Shown here piece after piece: positions 23,862 through 34,297 of a stretch of 64,000 bases of DNA; within the stretch, counting starts at the first letter, position 1; every line of letters begins with the position of its first letter. This DNA comes from Catenaria anguillulae PL171 (lineage: Eukaryota; Blastocladiomycota; Blastocladiomycetes; Blastocladiales; Catenariaceae). The stretch covers positions 682,001 through 746,000 of the forward strand of contig MCFL01000002.1 in NCBI GenBank assembly GCA_002102555.1, written 5' to 3'. The notes beneath the pieces were generated by a model that saw only the letters and a list, made by a program, of their open reading frames with translations, was not told the origin of the DNA and did not search any database. The position numbers were made by a program, and so were the translations under genes.

Positions 23862-26174
23862 TCACTGAATCTTGTCAAACGCCTCCAAATTGACTGCATC
23901 GCTGGCATGCGTGCCCTTCTTCAAGTTTGCCTGTACCTTCAACAACTCCCTCTGCACTTCCAACAAATCCCTCAACTCTGCCTGGCGATGCTCCAACCGC
24001 TCAGCCATGGCCGCAAACGTCTGGACCTGTGCCTCGGGATCCACCGCGTGCGCAGCGGCCGCAGGGGAAGCCGTCGGTGCACCACCCGTTGCCAGGCGCA
24101 CACGCGCCTGTACGGCCGACACGAGCCGGCGCAAAATCTTTGGCGTGCCCGATGCGGCCGCCACGGCCGCAGACTGCGACGCGTGACTGGCCGAAGGCGA
24201 CAGCGACATGAGCGCGCCGTTGGCCCATGTCCCATCTGCACCCGCGGCGCCCGCGGACCCAGGGCGTGCGTTTGCTGCCTCGTCCAGCGACGTCGACAGT
24301 TCGTCGGCAAGTTGCGTAATCTGTTTTTTGGTCTGCTCAATCAACGCACTCACCTCGTGCAAGTTTGTGGCCTCGGACAGCGACCTGCGGACTTGCGCAG
24401 CGGGGTTGGACCGCACAGACACAGATTCCAGCGCGTGGGTGGATTTGGCCGCAATCGATTTGGCATCGGACTGGTCGGCGGCGGCGGCGGCCGAACCCGT
24501 GGGCGTCGTCGCTTCCCCGCGCTCGCCCACGGGCACATAGTCGCGCAAGGTTTCGCCGAGGTACACTTGGCGCGGGCGGTAGATTTGTTCCTTGGCGGAC
24601 ACGCACTCGATAAAGTGCGCAAGGTATCCGGCCGACCGCGGGATGGTCATGAGCACAGCGAACATGTCGCGTGGGAATCTGTGCATTGCAAAGCTCATGG
24701 GAGTCAGCACAAAGTGAGTGAGAAGAAAAGGAAAAAAAAAAAGGATAAACGGACCCCATGGTGTGGAACAAGATGGCCGTCCAAAAATCAATGTTGGGGA
24801 AAATCTTCCTGGCCATGAAATACTCGTCGGCCAGCACGGCCTTTTCCAACTGCAACGCCAAGTACACCAAGTGCGTGCTAGGCGCCTCTGGGTCCGCCCT
24901 GTACACGTGCTGGAAACACTTGAGCGTCAAGTCGCGCATCAAGCGCACGCGCGGATCGGGACCCTTGTAAATGCGATGCCCCCAACCTTGCAACTTGAGC
25001 GGCGCCGACGGGATCGGGATCCCCTTGGGCGCTTCGGCTGTGGGCACCGATGTGGGCGCGCGCGGCAAGTGCGGCAAGGATTTCTTTTGCTTGACCATGT
25101 CCAGGTAGTTGGCAATGCCGTCGGGCGTGCCAATGTGTTCGAGCATGCGGATCACTTCGGACGATTTGCGCTCGCCAAACAGGGCGCCGCACGCGCCCGA
25201 TGTGGCCGTGAATGGGTCGACGCCCGACGAGACGAGATGGCGCATGGTGCTGTTGTGAATGATGTTGCTTGTTAGAAAAGCACAAAGGACAATGGAGAAC
25301 GCAAGGTATCGCACATGGTGGAGCAACTCGATCCGTGCTCGGCAAGCAAGATGAAGGCCTTGTCGAGCAATTGCACGAGGACGCGATCAGGCACGTAGTC
25401 GGGCTCGTTGAGCTTGTCGAGCATGTAGAGAAAGTTTTCCGTGATGGATCTCGGGCTCGGCATTGGGTGGTTGTACGGCCTGCCCTCGCGATGGCGAAAC
25501 ACGTTGGCGGCAATTGTGGGCAGCTTGCCCAAGATGCGATACACTTGCTTGTTGCGCACGTGGTCGCGGACCTGCGTCGCGGTGGGGCCCTCGGTTGCGT
25601 GCAAGCTGCCGAGCTTGTAAAAGGGCACGTATTGCTCGCGCGGGCCGGCCGTGTACAGGGCATCGCCGACAAGTGCCGGGTTGGCTTCCGGGTGAAAGGA
25701 CGAGAGCGACGAGAGGGCGGCAATGAGCATGCCCATTGGGTGGGCGTCCCAGCGGAAGGTGGCGAGCTGGCGCTCGAGCTCCGAGTGCAGGTACGTGTGG
25801 CGCAGGAGCTGGCGCTGCCAGTGGTCAAACTGGGGCTTGGTGGGCAGGTCGCCGTGGATGAGCAGATAGGCCACCTCGGTGAAGGACGAGTGCTCGTAGA
25901 GATCCTCAATCTCGAAGCCGCGGTACAGAAGCTGGCCCGTCTTGCCGCTGACGTGCGAGATGCGCGAGCGGCAGGCAACCGTGTTGGAGAAGCCCGGGTC
26001 GTAGAGGCACAGAGGGACCGTGTCGGTCGGGCCGGCGGGCGGCGGGTTGGCGGGCAGGACGTGCAGCTGCTTGAGGTGGGCGGCCGGGATGATGGGGTGG
26101 TTGGCGTCGATCGGGATGTCGACGCTCTGGCCCGTCTGGGCATTGGTCAGCGTGACGGAATGCGCATCTGTCAT
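23862..26174 (-). CDS. Citrate synthase (glyoxysomal/bacterial type) with ~220-residue C-terminal extension
   Basis: Condenses acetyl-CoA and oxaloacetate to citrate. 723 residues, against ~430-510 for the family. The catalytic set is present: AEHGSSCST (His), GWGHRIYK (His) and FPNIDFW (Asp), and the core ends with RPRQVYLGE, as in plant peroxisomal and bacterial enzymes rather than fungal mitochondrial ones. The N-terminus (MTDAHSVTL) is not a mitochondrial presequence. There is no SKL-type C-terminus (it ends KIQ). An insert of ~35 residues rich in Pro/Ala precedes GWGHRIYK. After the core, residues ~505-723 are Ala/Ser-rich, with two coiled-coil-like stretches (IEQTKKQITQLADELSTSL; RLEHRQAELRDLLEVQRELL). 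Exons: 26174-25315, 25249-24755 and 24678-23862; donors GTGCGA and GTCCGT. No frame damage. Location (peroxisome or cytosol) is unresolved. Confidence 0.92.
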
Positions 26175-26364
26175 GGTGATTCTTACTGAATGGTATTGCC
26201 GCCAGAGCTAGAGAGAGGCCCATCATCGCACTCATCGACTCGCTCGGCAGGCGGCCGGCGCAGACACGGCCGCCGACGCCGCCGCCACACAGTGATCATG
26301 ACATCACTCTTCATGGGTATTGAACGTCAACACACAATCCAAATCCAAAAAGACACCCAACGCA

Positions 26365-27685
26365 ATGGACGCCATCTCACCCGAGTTTGACAAGTTTGCC
26401 GAGCGCCATGCAAAGTATTTGGGCGACTCGGCCGCCGACACCGACTCGCTGCTCGACCTGCTCGCCTCAGCGCGTTCTACCCTCGCATCCACGCCTGCCG
26501 AGGACCGCAAAAAGCATCTCGTCCTCCTCGCCGCGCAGGTCAAGTCGGCCACGGCCCGCATCATCGACGACACCAAGGACGTGGCCAACGCTCTCTCAAA
26601 GTGCGGCAAGGCCATTGACACAAAGTTTGCCTCCTCGGCCGAAAACGAGTGGCAGCAGGACTCGTTTGTCGGCAAGCAGCACATTCTCCACCGCCTCATT
26701 GGTGAGCATTTCGTGCGCGAGGGGCATGGTGCTCTAGCCCGCAAGTTCCAAGAAGTTGTTACTCCCTTCCCCCCCTTGAGCGTGGATTCTTCACTCGCTA
26801 AAGTCAACCTAGCGTGTGTACATAGGAAGCTGGCCTCGACTCACTCGACACATCCGATGAGCACTTTCAACGGCTTCACCATCTCATTGTCGCTCTGCGC
26901 AACCGAAACCTTGCCCCATGCATTGAATGGGCGCAAGAGCACCGCTTTGACCTCAACCGTATTGACTCGGATCTCGAGTTCCAGCTCCATAAGTTGACGT
27001 TTCTGCAACACTTGCAGCAGTCGGATCGGACACTGCCCCCTTCAAAGGATCCACACATTATCTCTGCGGTGGCCTATGCTCGAGAGCATTTCGGGGACTT
27101 TCCTGAGCGCGCCAAGGGTAACTCGTGCTCCCATTGCAATCTTGGTTTACTTGGGCTCATTCCAATTCTGGTTCTTGTCACATTCGTAGAAATCCAACAA
27201 CTTCTCGGCGCCGCCGTCTTGTTCCGCCAACGGCCAACTCGCTCGACCCACACAACTATTCGCGCTTCGCTTCCGCCACGCAATGGACTGACGTGGAGCG
27301 CCAATTCGCCAGAGACTTTTGCTCTCTGCTGGGCCTGAGCCCAGACTCACCGCTCTTCACCACCATCATGGTCGGGACCACGGCGCTCCCCGTGCTGTCT
27401 CGCCTCTTTTCTAAAATGAAAATGACCAACGCCGACTGGACCGCCATGTACGAGCTGCCCGTCGAGGTGCCGTTGCTTCCCCGGCACCATTTCCACAGCA
27501 TCTTTGCATGTCCCGTGACGCGCGAGCAGGGCACAGAGCAAAACCCGCCCATGATGTTGCCCTGCGGGCATACCATCTCCAACGAGTCGCTCAAGAAGTT
27601 ATCACGCAACTTGACGGCCAGGTTCAAGTGTCCGTATTGTCCATGTGATGCCGTGGCGTCGCAGGCGTTGAGGGTTCATTTGTAA
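26365..27685 (+). CDS. GID2: GID/CTLH E3 ubiquitin ligase RING subunit (RMND5/Gid2)
   Basis: Catalytic RING-type subunit of the GID/CTLH E3 complex, which in yeast ubiquitinates gluconeogenic enzymes. 392 residues. A LisH-like helix pair lies around residue 110-135 (HRLIGEHFVREGH). A CTLH region follows (HLIVALRNRNLAPCIEWA) and continues to AVAYAREHFGDF. The C-terminal degenerate RING reads CPVTREQ...LPCGHTIS...FKCPYCP, as in Rmd5. Exons 26365-26754, 26826-27117 and 27190-27685. The donor GTTGTT of intron 1 is weak, but the join gives the conserved EEAGLDSLD segment. One base is missing near 27230 (CGGCC); correcting it gives a total of 1179 nt. It is divergent from the neighbouring citrate synthase, 190 bases away; a functional link to carbon-source switching is tempting but only inferred. 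Confidence 0.9.
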
Positions 27686-27868
27686 ATATGTACTTACGCT
27701 GTGTTTGTGTCAATTGAGCATGTTGGACGCACACAAGTTGTTGGCTGAATGTATTGAGTACAGGTTTTTACTCGAACGACATTGATGACAGAGTACAAGA
27801 TACAGAGGCGCCACGCCTCCAACGCAATCCTTCACCATTCACACCATCGCGACAGAGGTCGAGTCCTT

Positions 27869-28969
27869 TTACTTGCGGCCCATCATCTTGGTAAACGTGC
27901 CGGCCAACCACTGGTACACGACACTCATATCCTTCTTCTTCAACTCATCGACCGTCATGGCATTCTTGAACACGTTATCCGCGGCCGCGGCCATGGGCAC
28001 AGGCGCCTTGACCGACTCGGCAGCAGCCAACGCCAAGCCCATATCCTTTTGCATCAAGGTAATGCCGAACCCGCCCTCGTACCCGCGCGCACTGGGTACG
28101 CCCTCCATGACGCCGGGCACCGGGTTGTACGTGTCGGACGACCAGCACCTGCCCGAGCTCGAGTTGACAATGCCCGCCAACAGCTTTGGATCCATGCCCA
28201 ACTTGACGCCCAAGTTCATGGCCTCGGATACGGCCACCATGGTGGACCCCAAAATCATGTTATTGCAAATCTTTGCCACTTGGCCCGTGCCCACTTGCTC
28301 GCCGCAATGCACAATGTTCTTGCCCATGTGCTGCAAGAGCGGGCGCGCACGCTCAAATGCCTTGCGGTCGCCGCCCACCATGAATGTCAAGGTGCCTGCT
28401 TGCGCGCCCAGGAACCCGCCAGACACGGGCGCGTCGACGGCCTCACATTTGGCGTCCTTGATGAGCGCATTGGCAACAAGCTTGGACACGGCCGGGTCGA
28501 TGGTGCTCGAGTCAATCAACAAGGTCCCGGGGCGCACGTTGGGCAGCAAGTCGGTCATGTACACTTGCTTGACGTGTGCCGACGTCGGCAGCATGGTCAC
28601 AATCACGTCGGCTTGCCGGGCAAGCGCCGCGATCGAGTCGACGGATTGAACGGCGCCACCGGACGAGGTCTTGTGTGCAGAAGTGAAGGCAGTGACGGCT
28701 TGAGGCACAACGTCGTACACAAGGAACGGGGCAGAGGGCGACGTGGCGCGCGACTTCGTGTACAGGTTGGTGGCCATGGGCAAGCCCATTTGGCCCAGGC
28801 CAATGAAGCCGATCACAGGTGCAGTGGCTGCCGTGGAAACGCGATATTAACGTGAGTATGACCGGACGCGGGTCAAGGGCAACAGGATGCATGGGCAGGT
28901 ACCCGAACTAGAGTAGAACCGGCGGCCAGCGGCGGCGGATGCTTGGCGGGCAATAGAAGCGGAAATCAT
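27869..28969 (-). CDS. HIBADH: 3-hydroxyisobutyrate dehydrogenase, mitochondrial
   Basis: NAD-dependent oxidation of 3-hydroxyisobutyrate to methylmalonate semialdehyde in valine catabolism. 341 residues. Exon 1 (28969-28903) encodes a classic matrix-targeting leader (MISASIARQ...GRRFYSS). Exon 2 (28827-27869) opens with the Rossmann motif GFIGLGQMGLPMA, then the substrate motif DAPVSGGFLGAQAGTL, and GQVAKICNNM with the catalytic Lys. The donor GTACCT with a phase-1 join gives SSSATAPVIGFIG. No frame damage. The open frame on the opposite strand is its shadow. It converges with GID2, 183 bases away. Confidence 0.95.
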
Positions 28970-29483
28970 GGCGGGGGTGTGGACAAGGTGCAACGCACGG
29001 GTGTATTCGTACAACACGAAAGAGCCAGGAGCCGTGGAGTGGTAGGAATGGCAAGGGATGATGGACCCAGCGGCCGGGCAACGGATGGGCGTGGGCCGGG
29101 TTGGCTGCCGCTTTTATAGGTTCCAAGCCGTCGGTACGGGCGTCCGGAACGTTCTTCTCCGGATCTTCCCAGGTTACATGCAACTTGAAACGGACGGTGC
29201 TTTGACAGGAGAACGACGACGCCCCCAACAAAACGCGAGGTCAAGGTCCCTCGATTTGGCCAAGTGATCCGGCGCGTCTGTGTTCGCACCTTTTGGCGTT
29301 GACTAGACATCCATGTGCAGTAGTTTGGACAAAGAGTCTTTGTCCTTGTGCGCACCTCGACCCCATAAGCCTTGTAATGCACCAGATCCCTTATGCAATG
29401 CGATGTAGTAGCATTTCCGAAACCTGCACATCAGTCAGTTCTCAACCAACCCATCACCTGAAACCCTCGTTTGGACCTCTGTC
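28970..29483. other. Divergent intergenic region
   Basis: About 510 bases between the HIBADH start (-) and the beta-helix protein start (+). No coding sequence recognised; should hold both promoters. Confidence 0.4.
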
Positions 29484-32400
29484 ATGCCGCGAAAAACCAT
29501 ATGGATAGCCTTGCTGTGGACGTCTTGCCTTCACTGCGCAGTACTTATTGTGGGCCAAACACTATGGGTTAGCCCAAGCGGTGCCAATTCCAATCCATGC
29601 TCGCAGCAGCTACCATGTCAAACGATCCAGTACGCGATCGACTTGATGCCCACAAATGGTGGGAACGTGCGGCTCTTGCCCGGCATATTTACCGGGACAG
29701 GCAACGTGAGACTGTCTTTTCCCAATAAATCAGTCAAGTATGCACGTTTGCACCGGCCCGACCCCTTCATTTTCGTGTGCGATGAACTGAAAGTGACATT
29801 GGCGCTCACTGGGTGTTTAGCATCACTGGAGTGGGAGGCCCTGACAACGTCATTCTGGATGGCAGAGCAGGCGCCCAGCTGTTCACCTTTTCCAACAATG
29901 AGGGCGGATGGGTTGATGGAGTAACTCTGACAAATGGCTCATTTCCAAGTGGTGGCTGTGTTCTTTATCGATCAGGAACTGTGGTATGAAGAAGATTCAC
30001 CTTTGTCACTAGGACCCGCACACTCGAATGCCAACCGCAAAACATCCAACCACGTTGATCCGTAGAGTTTCCGAAACTCGGTTTTCCGTCGGTGCCGAGC
30101 GGAAAGTGGCCAACCACCACCATGTGCGTTTCCCTTCACGCCGACACGTGCTGCACTCTTTCTGAAACCCGTCCACTACTCCTGCGCCCGCAGCGGATAC
30201 CGTCCCAGAGGCGGGGGGCGCAGTCTACGTTACCAATGCGTCTCCGCATTTCTTCAACTGCACATTTGAGCACAATTATGGTGGACTGGCGGCGGGAAGC
30301 ATCTGGCTGGATGGCGGCGCGACTGCGGTCATCCGTCAGTGCACTTTTCGACATGATATCTCACGGGTGTTTGGCGGTTCGGTCGTTCCTGAGGGGACAA
30401 GCGACTCTCGAGTCTACGACTCGACTTGGTATAACTGCACATCGCTGTATGGCGGCGCAATCGACACTGGAGGAACATCCACGACAGAGTTTCACAACAT
30501 TACGGTTTTCAACAATACTGCCTTTTCAGGTGCGGCGGTCTATCATTTTGGTACAGAGTACGCAGCATTGACACATGTCCACTGCATGTCCGTTCTGGAC
30601 AAGCCACTGATGGAACTCATGTTATGGACAGACAAGTCAAGTTCTTCAACTCGCGGTTCATGTACAATACAGCTGAGCGCCATGGTGGAGGCGCCGTCAT
30701 AGCCTCGCGGGTCAACTCTTCGTACACAAACTGCTCGTTTGAGGGAAACGTTGCAGCTGGCGGTTACGGTGGCGGCATCTACGGCATCACGACAGGTACT
30801 CCAAAACTGCACAATCTCTATATTTCCAACAACCGAGCGCTTGATGGTAATGGTGGGGGTGTATCAATTCGCGCCAACGGCGACTATGTCATGGACAACA
30901 TTACCATGGTTGGCAACACGGCCTCTGAAGGGGGCGGCGGGTTTTCGCTTGAGGACTGGGCCCAAGTTCGCGGCTCGAAGTGGAACTGTACTTCCAATAG
31001 TGCGAAGTCAGTTGGTGGATGCATTCGAGTTGCCAACAGTGCACATCTCACGCTCAGCAGCGTGGTGATGACAAACAACTCAGCTGTGCTGTCCGCCGGT
31101 GGGATGTACACGGATCAGTCCACAAAGATCATGATTTCTACGGCTGAAATCAAAGCCAATCGAGCGACTCAGGGAAACGGGGGAGCTGTGGCTGTGGCAG
31201 GCGCATCGTACTTGGTCATGACTCAATCGCATCTGGTGGGAAACACAGCCATCAACGGTGGAGCGCTGGCGACGTGGCAAAAGGCCATGATCTTTCTCTC
31301 CCGCACAACCATATCAAACAACACAGCAACCGAATCGGGCGGAGCCATGTACTTGGCATCGTCCTCATACCTTGGGTTAAATGACAGCAGTAGTGTATCG
31401 TGGAACCAAGCCAAGTTTGGCGGGGCCATCCTCACCCTTCCTTCCGTCCAGCCATCTCTCATGTCCGTTTCCGGGACGGTATTGGAAGGAAACCAAGCGA
31501 TAATCGGCCACCTCGTTTATCATTTTGCGCCATATCGAATCTTGCCTCCACCAGCTACACTCGGTTTGGTGATGGTTATTGGTCAAGCAATTTCTTCTCG
31601 CCCAGGATCATCGCAACTTGAGGCGACTCGGCCAGTCACCGTCACCAACGAGGATCCTTCAATGCTACCATCTCCCCCATTGACCCCATTCATCTCAGGT
31701 TGCGTTTGATCGATGCTTTCAACCAAACCTCCGTGGCAAGCCCCGAAGATGTCATTTTGACCGTCTCGGGCCAACTTCAAGGTTTGGGTGGGAACTCAAG
31801 CAGTGCGAGTGACTTGATCCAAGTATCGTCGCCGACAACACTGCGCAAGCAAGTCAAGGACGGCTACGTCTCATTTGATGATGTGTTTGTCCGAGGAATT
31901 TTAGGACAAAACTATTCACTTGTCGTGTCATCACCCTATCTGGCGTTTCCACTCGGTTTACCTTTCACGATAGGCTCCTGTGGCCCAGGATTCAAGCGCA
32001 GGGCCGACCAACCGGACGACGCAATCTATGAGTGCATCAAATGCCCACCGGGATCCTTTTCTCTTGGTATCGACCTGCCGTGCCAGAGATGTCCGACAGG
32101 CGCAGATTGTTTGGGCGGGAATAGCATCACATCGCAGCCAGGGTGGTGGCTGGACCCGCAATCGCTTGTTGAGGGCAATCCGCAGTTGTATCGGTGCAAG
32201 TCGGGAACGTGCGACGGAAAGGGCAAGTGCGCTGCGAATCGAAGCGGGGCAATGTGCACAACCTGTCAGGATGGGTACAGTGAGTGGAATGGAGAGTGTA
32301 CGTCGTGCCAAACAACGGCGGGAGCCTGGTTATTGGCGCCGCTCACAGCTGGAGTTGTAGGCGCTTGGTTACGTCCGCATCTTTTCATTTCCGCGTTCGC

Positions 32401-34020
32401 TTGGCCAGGTCTTTGCTCCTAGTACTTTGTGCCAAACTAACACCCAGAAATATCCATCTAGTTGTACGCTACCCCGTTCTCACAGAGAATTCAGTGTTTG
32501 AAAGTATCACATTTTTTTTCCAAGCCGCCGCGGTTGTCCTCCAACACGACCCACGATTTTCTGTCCAGTCCTTGTTAGCGGGTGTCAACCTTGGATTCGA
32601 ATGGGTGCTGGCTCTGGATTTCCGCTCGCGCTGCATTCTGTATCTGAGTCCGTTGCCACGCATCATGTATGAGCTGTACGCGCCGAGTACTCCATTGATC
32701 GGACTGGGGGTTGTATGGCTCTGCTCAAACATGTACTATCGAGGTTGGTGCAAGATGGATTCGGTCCCCGACAACTTGCGGTGGAGGACGATTGCGGCGC
32801 TGATTTGCATTGTCCTGTGGGGATACCTGATTGTGACGCCAGTCATTCTCAACCTCCTCTATTGCATTCCAGTGGGCAAGCAGCATGTCCTGACAGCGGC
32901 ACCGAGTGTTATTTGCGGATCCCCTGAGCACATACCCTACCAAGTATTCGGTATGCCGTGAATGGTTTGTCCGAGTCATGGATTGTTTCTGTTGATTCGC
33001 AGTGTTTTCACAGGATGGATCATGCTTGTCGTTTACGTTCTCGGAGTTCCCATTGGGTTTGCTTACCTGCTTCGCTACACTCGTCGGCGCTTGATTGTCG
33101 ACCCAAGTTATCCCTTGCTACGTGACCAGTACTGCCTCTTTCAGCCGCACCTTTGGTTCTACGAGCTCGTGCAAACAATCAAGAAACTGGCACTTGCATT
33201 GCTCGACGTGACCTTTGCCAACAGGGAGACCGAGCGGTCAATGTCTCTCCTGTTCTACTTTGGCATCTCATTTTGCCTGCAGTACTGTATCCACCCATTC
33301 AATTCCACCATGCTCAACCTGTCAGAGGATTATCTCTTGCTCACTTTGATCATCGTGAGCGCCATGGGCCTCGCAGATGTCATGCGGACGCACGTATGTC
33401 ACCTTGTCTCTCACTCACTACGCGACAGACGGTGGAGGGCAATTCACTCACGGCCGTGTGCACACGCTTAGCACCTTTTCTCATACGATATATTCGCGGC
33501 TCTGTACTCGACCGCCGCGTTGGGACTGCTCCTAGTCTGCGTCCTCCTTCTCCTCGCCACCAAGAGCGGCCATCAATGGCTAGAGGGAAAGGTCAAAGAG
33601 TATCCGCTTCTGCAGGCCGTTGCCGAGTACACGGGATCGATTGGTCGCCAAATGGTGACGCTGGGACGGGCATTCAATACTTCAACCTCTCGTCGGGGGT
33701 CGGTTGCGCCCAATCGCACTGGCAACGATCTGGCTCTGGAGGCGGGACGAAGGACGACACTGGGTCGATCTGAGACGATTATGCGGGCGGTGGCGGCCGC
33801 TGAAGTCATGGGCGGCGGTCCGGGCCAAAAGATGAGCAACTGGAGCCGGCAGCTCTTTCCAAGGATTCGCAGGATGCCCGAGCGAAGAACAAGTCGCTAT
33901 CCCGGGCCCAAGAGTGCAGGGAAATGCTCTGCAGCGAGTGATGAGAGCGCCGACATTTCCGTTCCAGGTTGGCCGGGCGATGCAGCCGACCCCGTCCCCA
34001 TGATGTACAAACATATTTGA
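29484..34020 (+). CDS. Secreted-type beta-helix (Pmp-like repeat) multi-pass membrane protein
   Basis: Predicted ~1,346-residue surface protein. An N-terminal signal peptide (IALLWTSCLHCAVLIVGQ) is followed by ~650 residues of right-handed beta-helix repeats with the GG-A-I/V and N-x-A/S pattern (NTASEGGGGF, NNTATESGGAMY, NTAINGGALA). A Cys-rich EGF-like stretch follows (CIKCPPGSFS...CQRCPTGADC...CTTCQDGY). Then come several membrane helices (AWLLAPLTAGVVGAWLL; IAALICIVLWGYLIVTPVIL; WIMLVVYVLGVPIGFAYLL; LLLTLIIVSAMGLADV; GLLLVCVLLLLA) and a basic cytoplasmic tail. Exons: 29484-29737, 29821-29983, 30066-30105 (40 nt), 30209-32372, 32462-32950, 33014-33393 and 33472-34020. One base seems lost near 30620 and one near 31663; two losses make the total divisible by three. 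The stretch 31500-31670 reads poorly in every frame and may hide more. Architecture recalls receptors or adhesins of oomycetes and algae; the function is not known. Confidence 0.7.
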
Positions 34021-34297
34021 TATTTATTGGAGAATTTCAAGACAAAAACGAAGCATGAGATTCTTTCTCAAGCGTCATCGGCTCCACATTCATAGTATTC
34101 AAAGAGTAGCATTAGCACAATTTCATTTGATGCTTCAAAATAGGAAGATATACCCAAAAAGCGGTGGAATCATGTCTCAAGAATCAAAGAGATTGAAGGA
34201 AGCAAACACTGCCAACAACGGCAGCTTCAAAGGGGAAAATCTCAAACACGGACAGATAAACATCATCGCACACCTGAGGTCGATTCGTCACCTTGGC

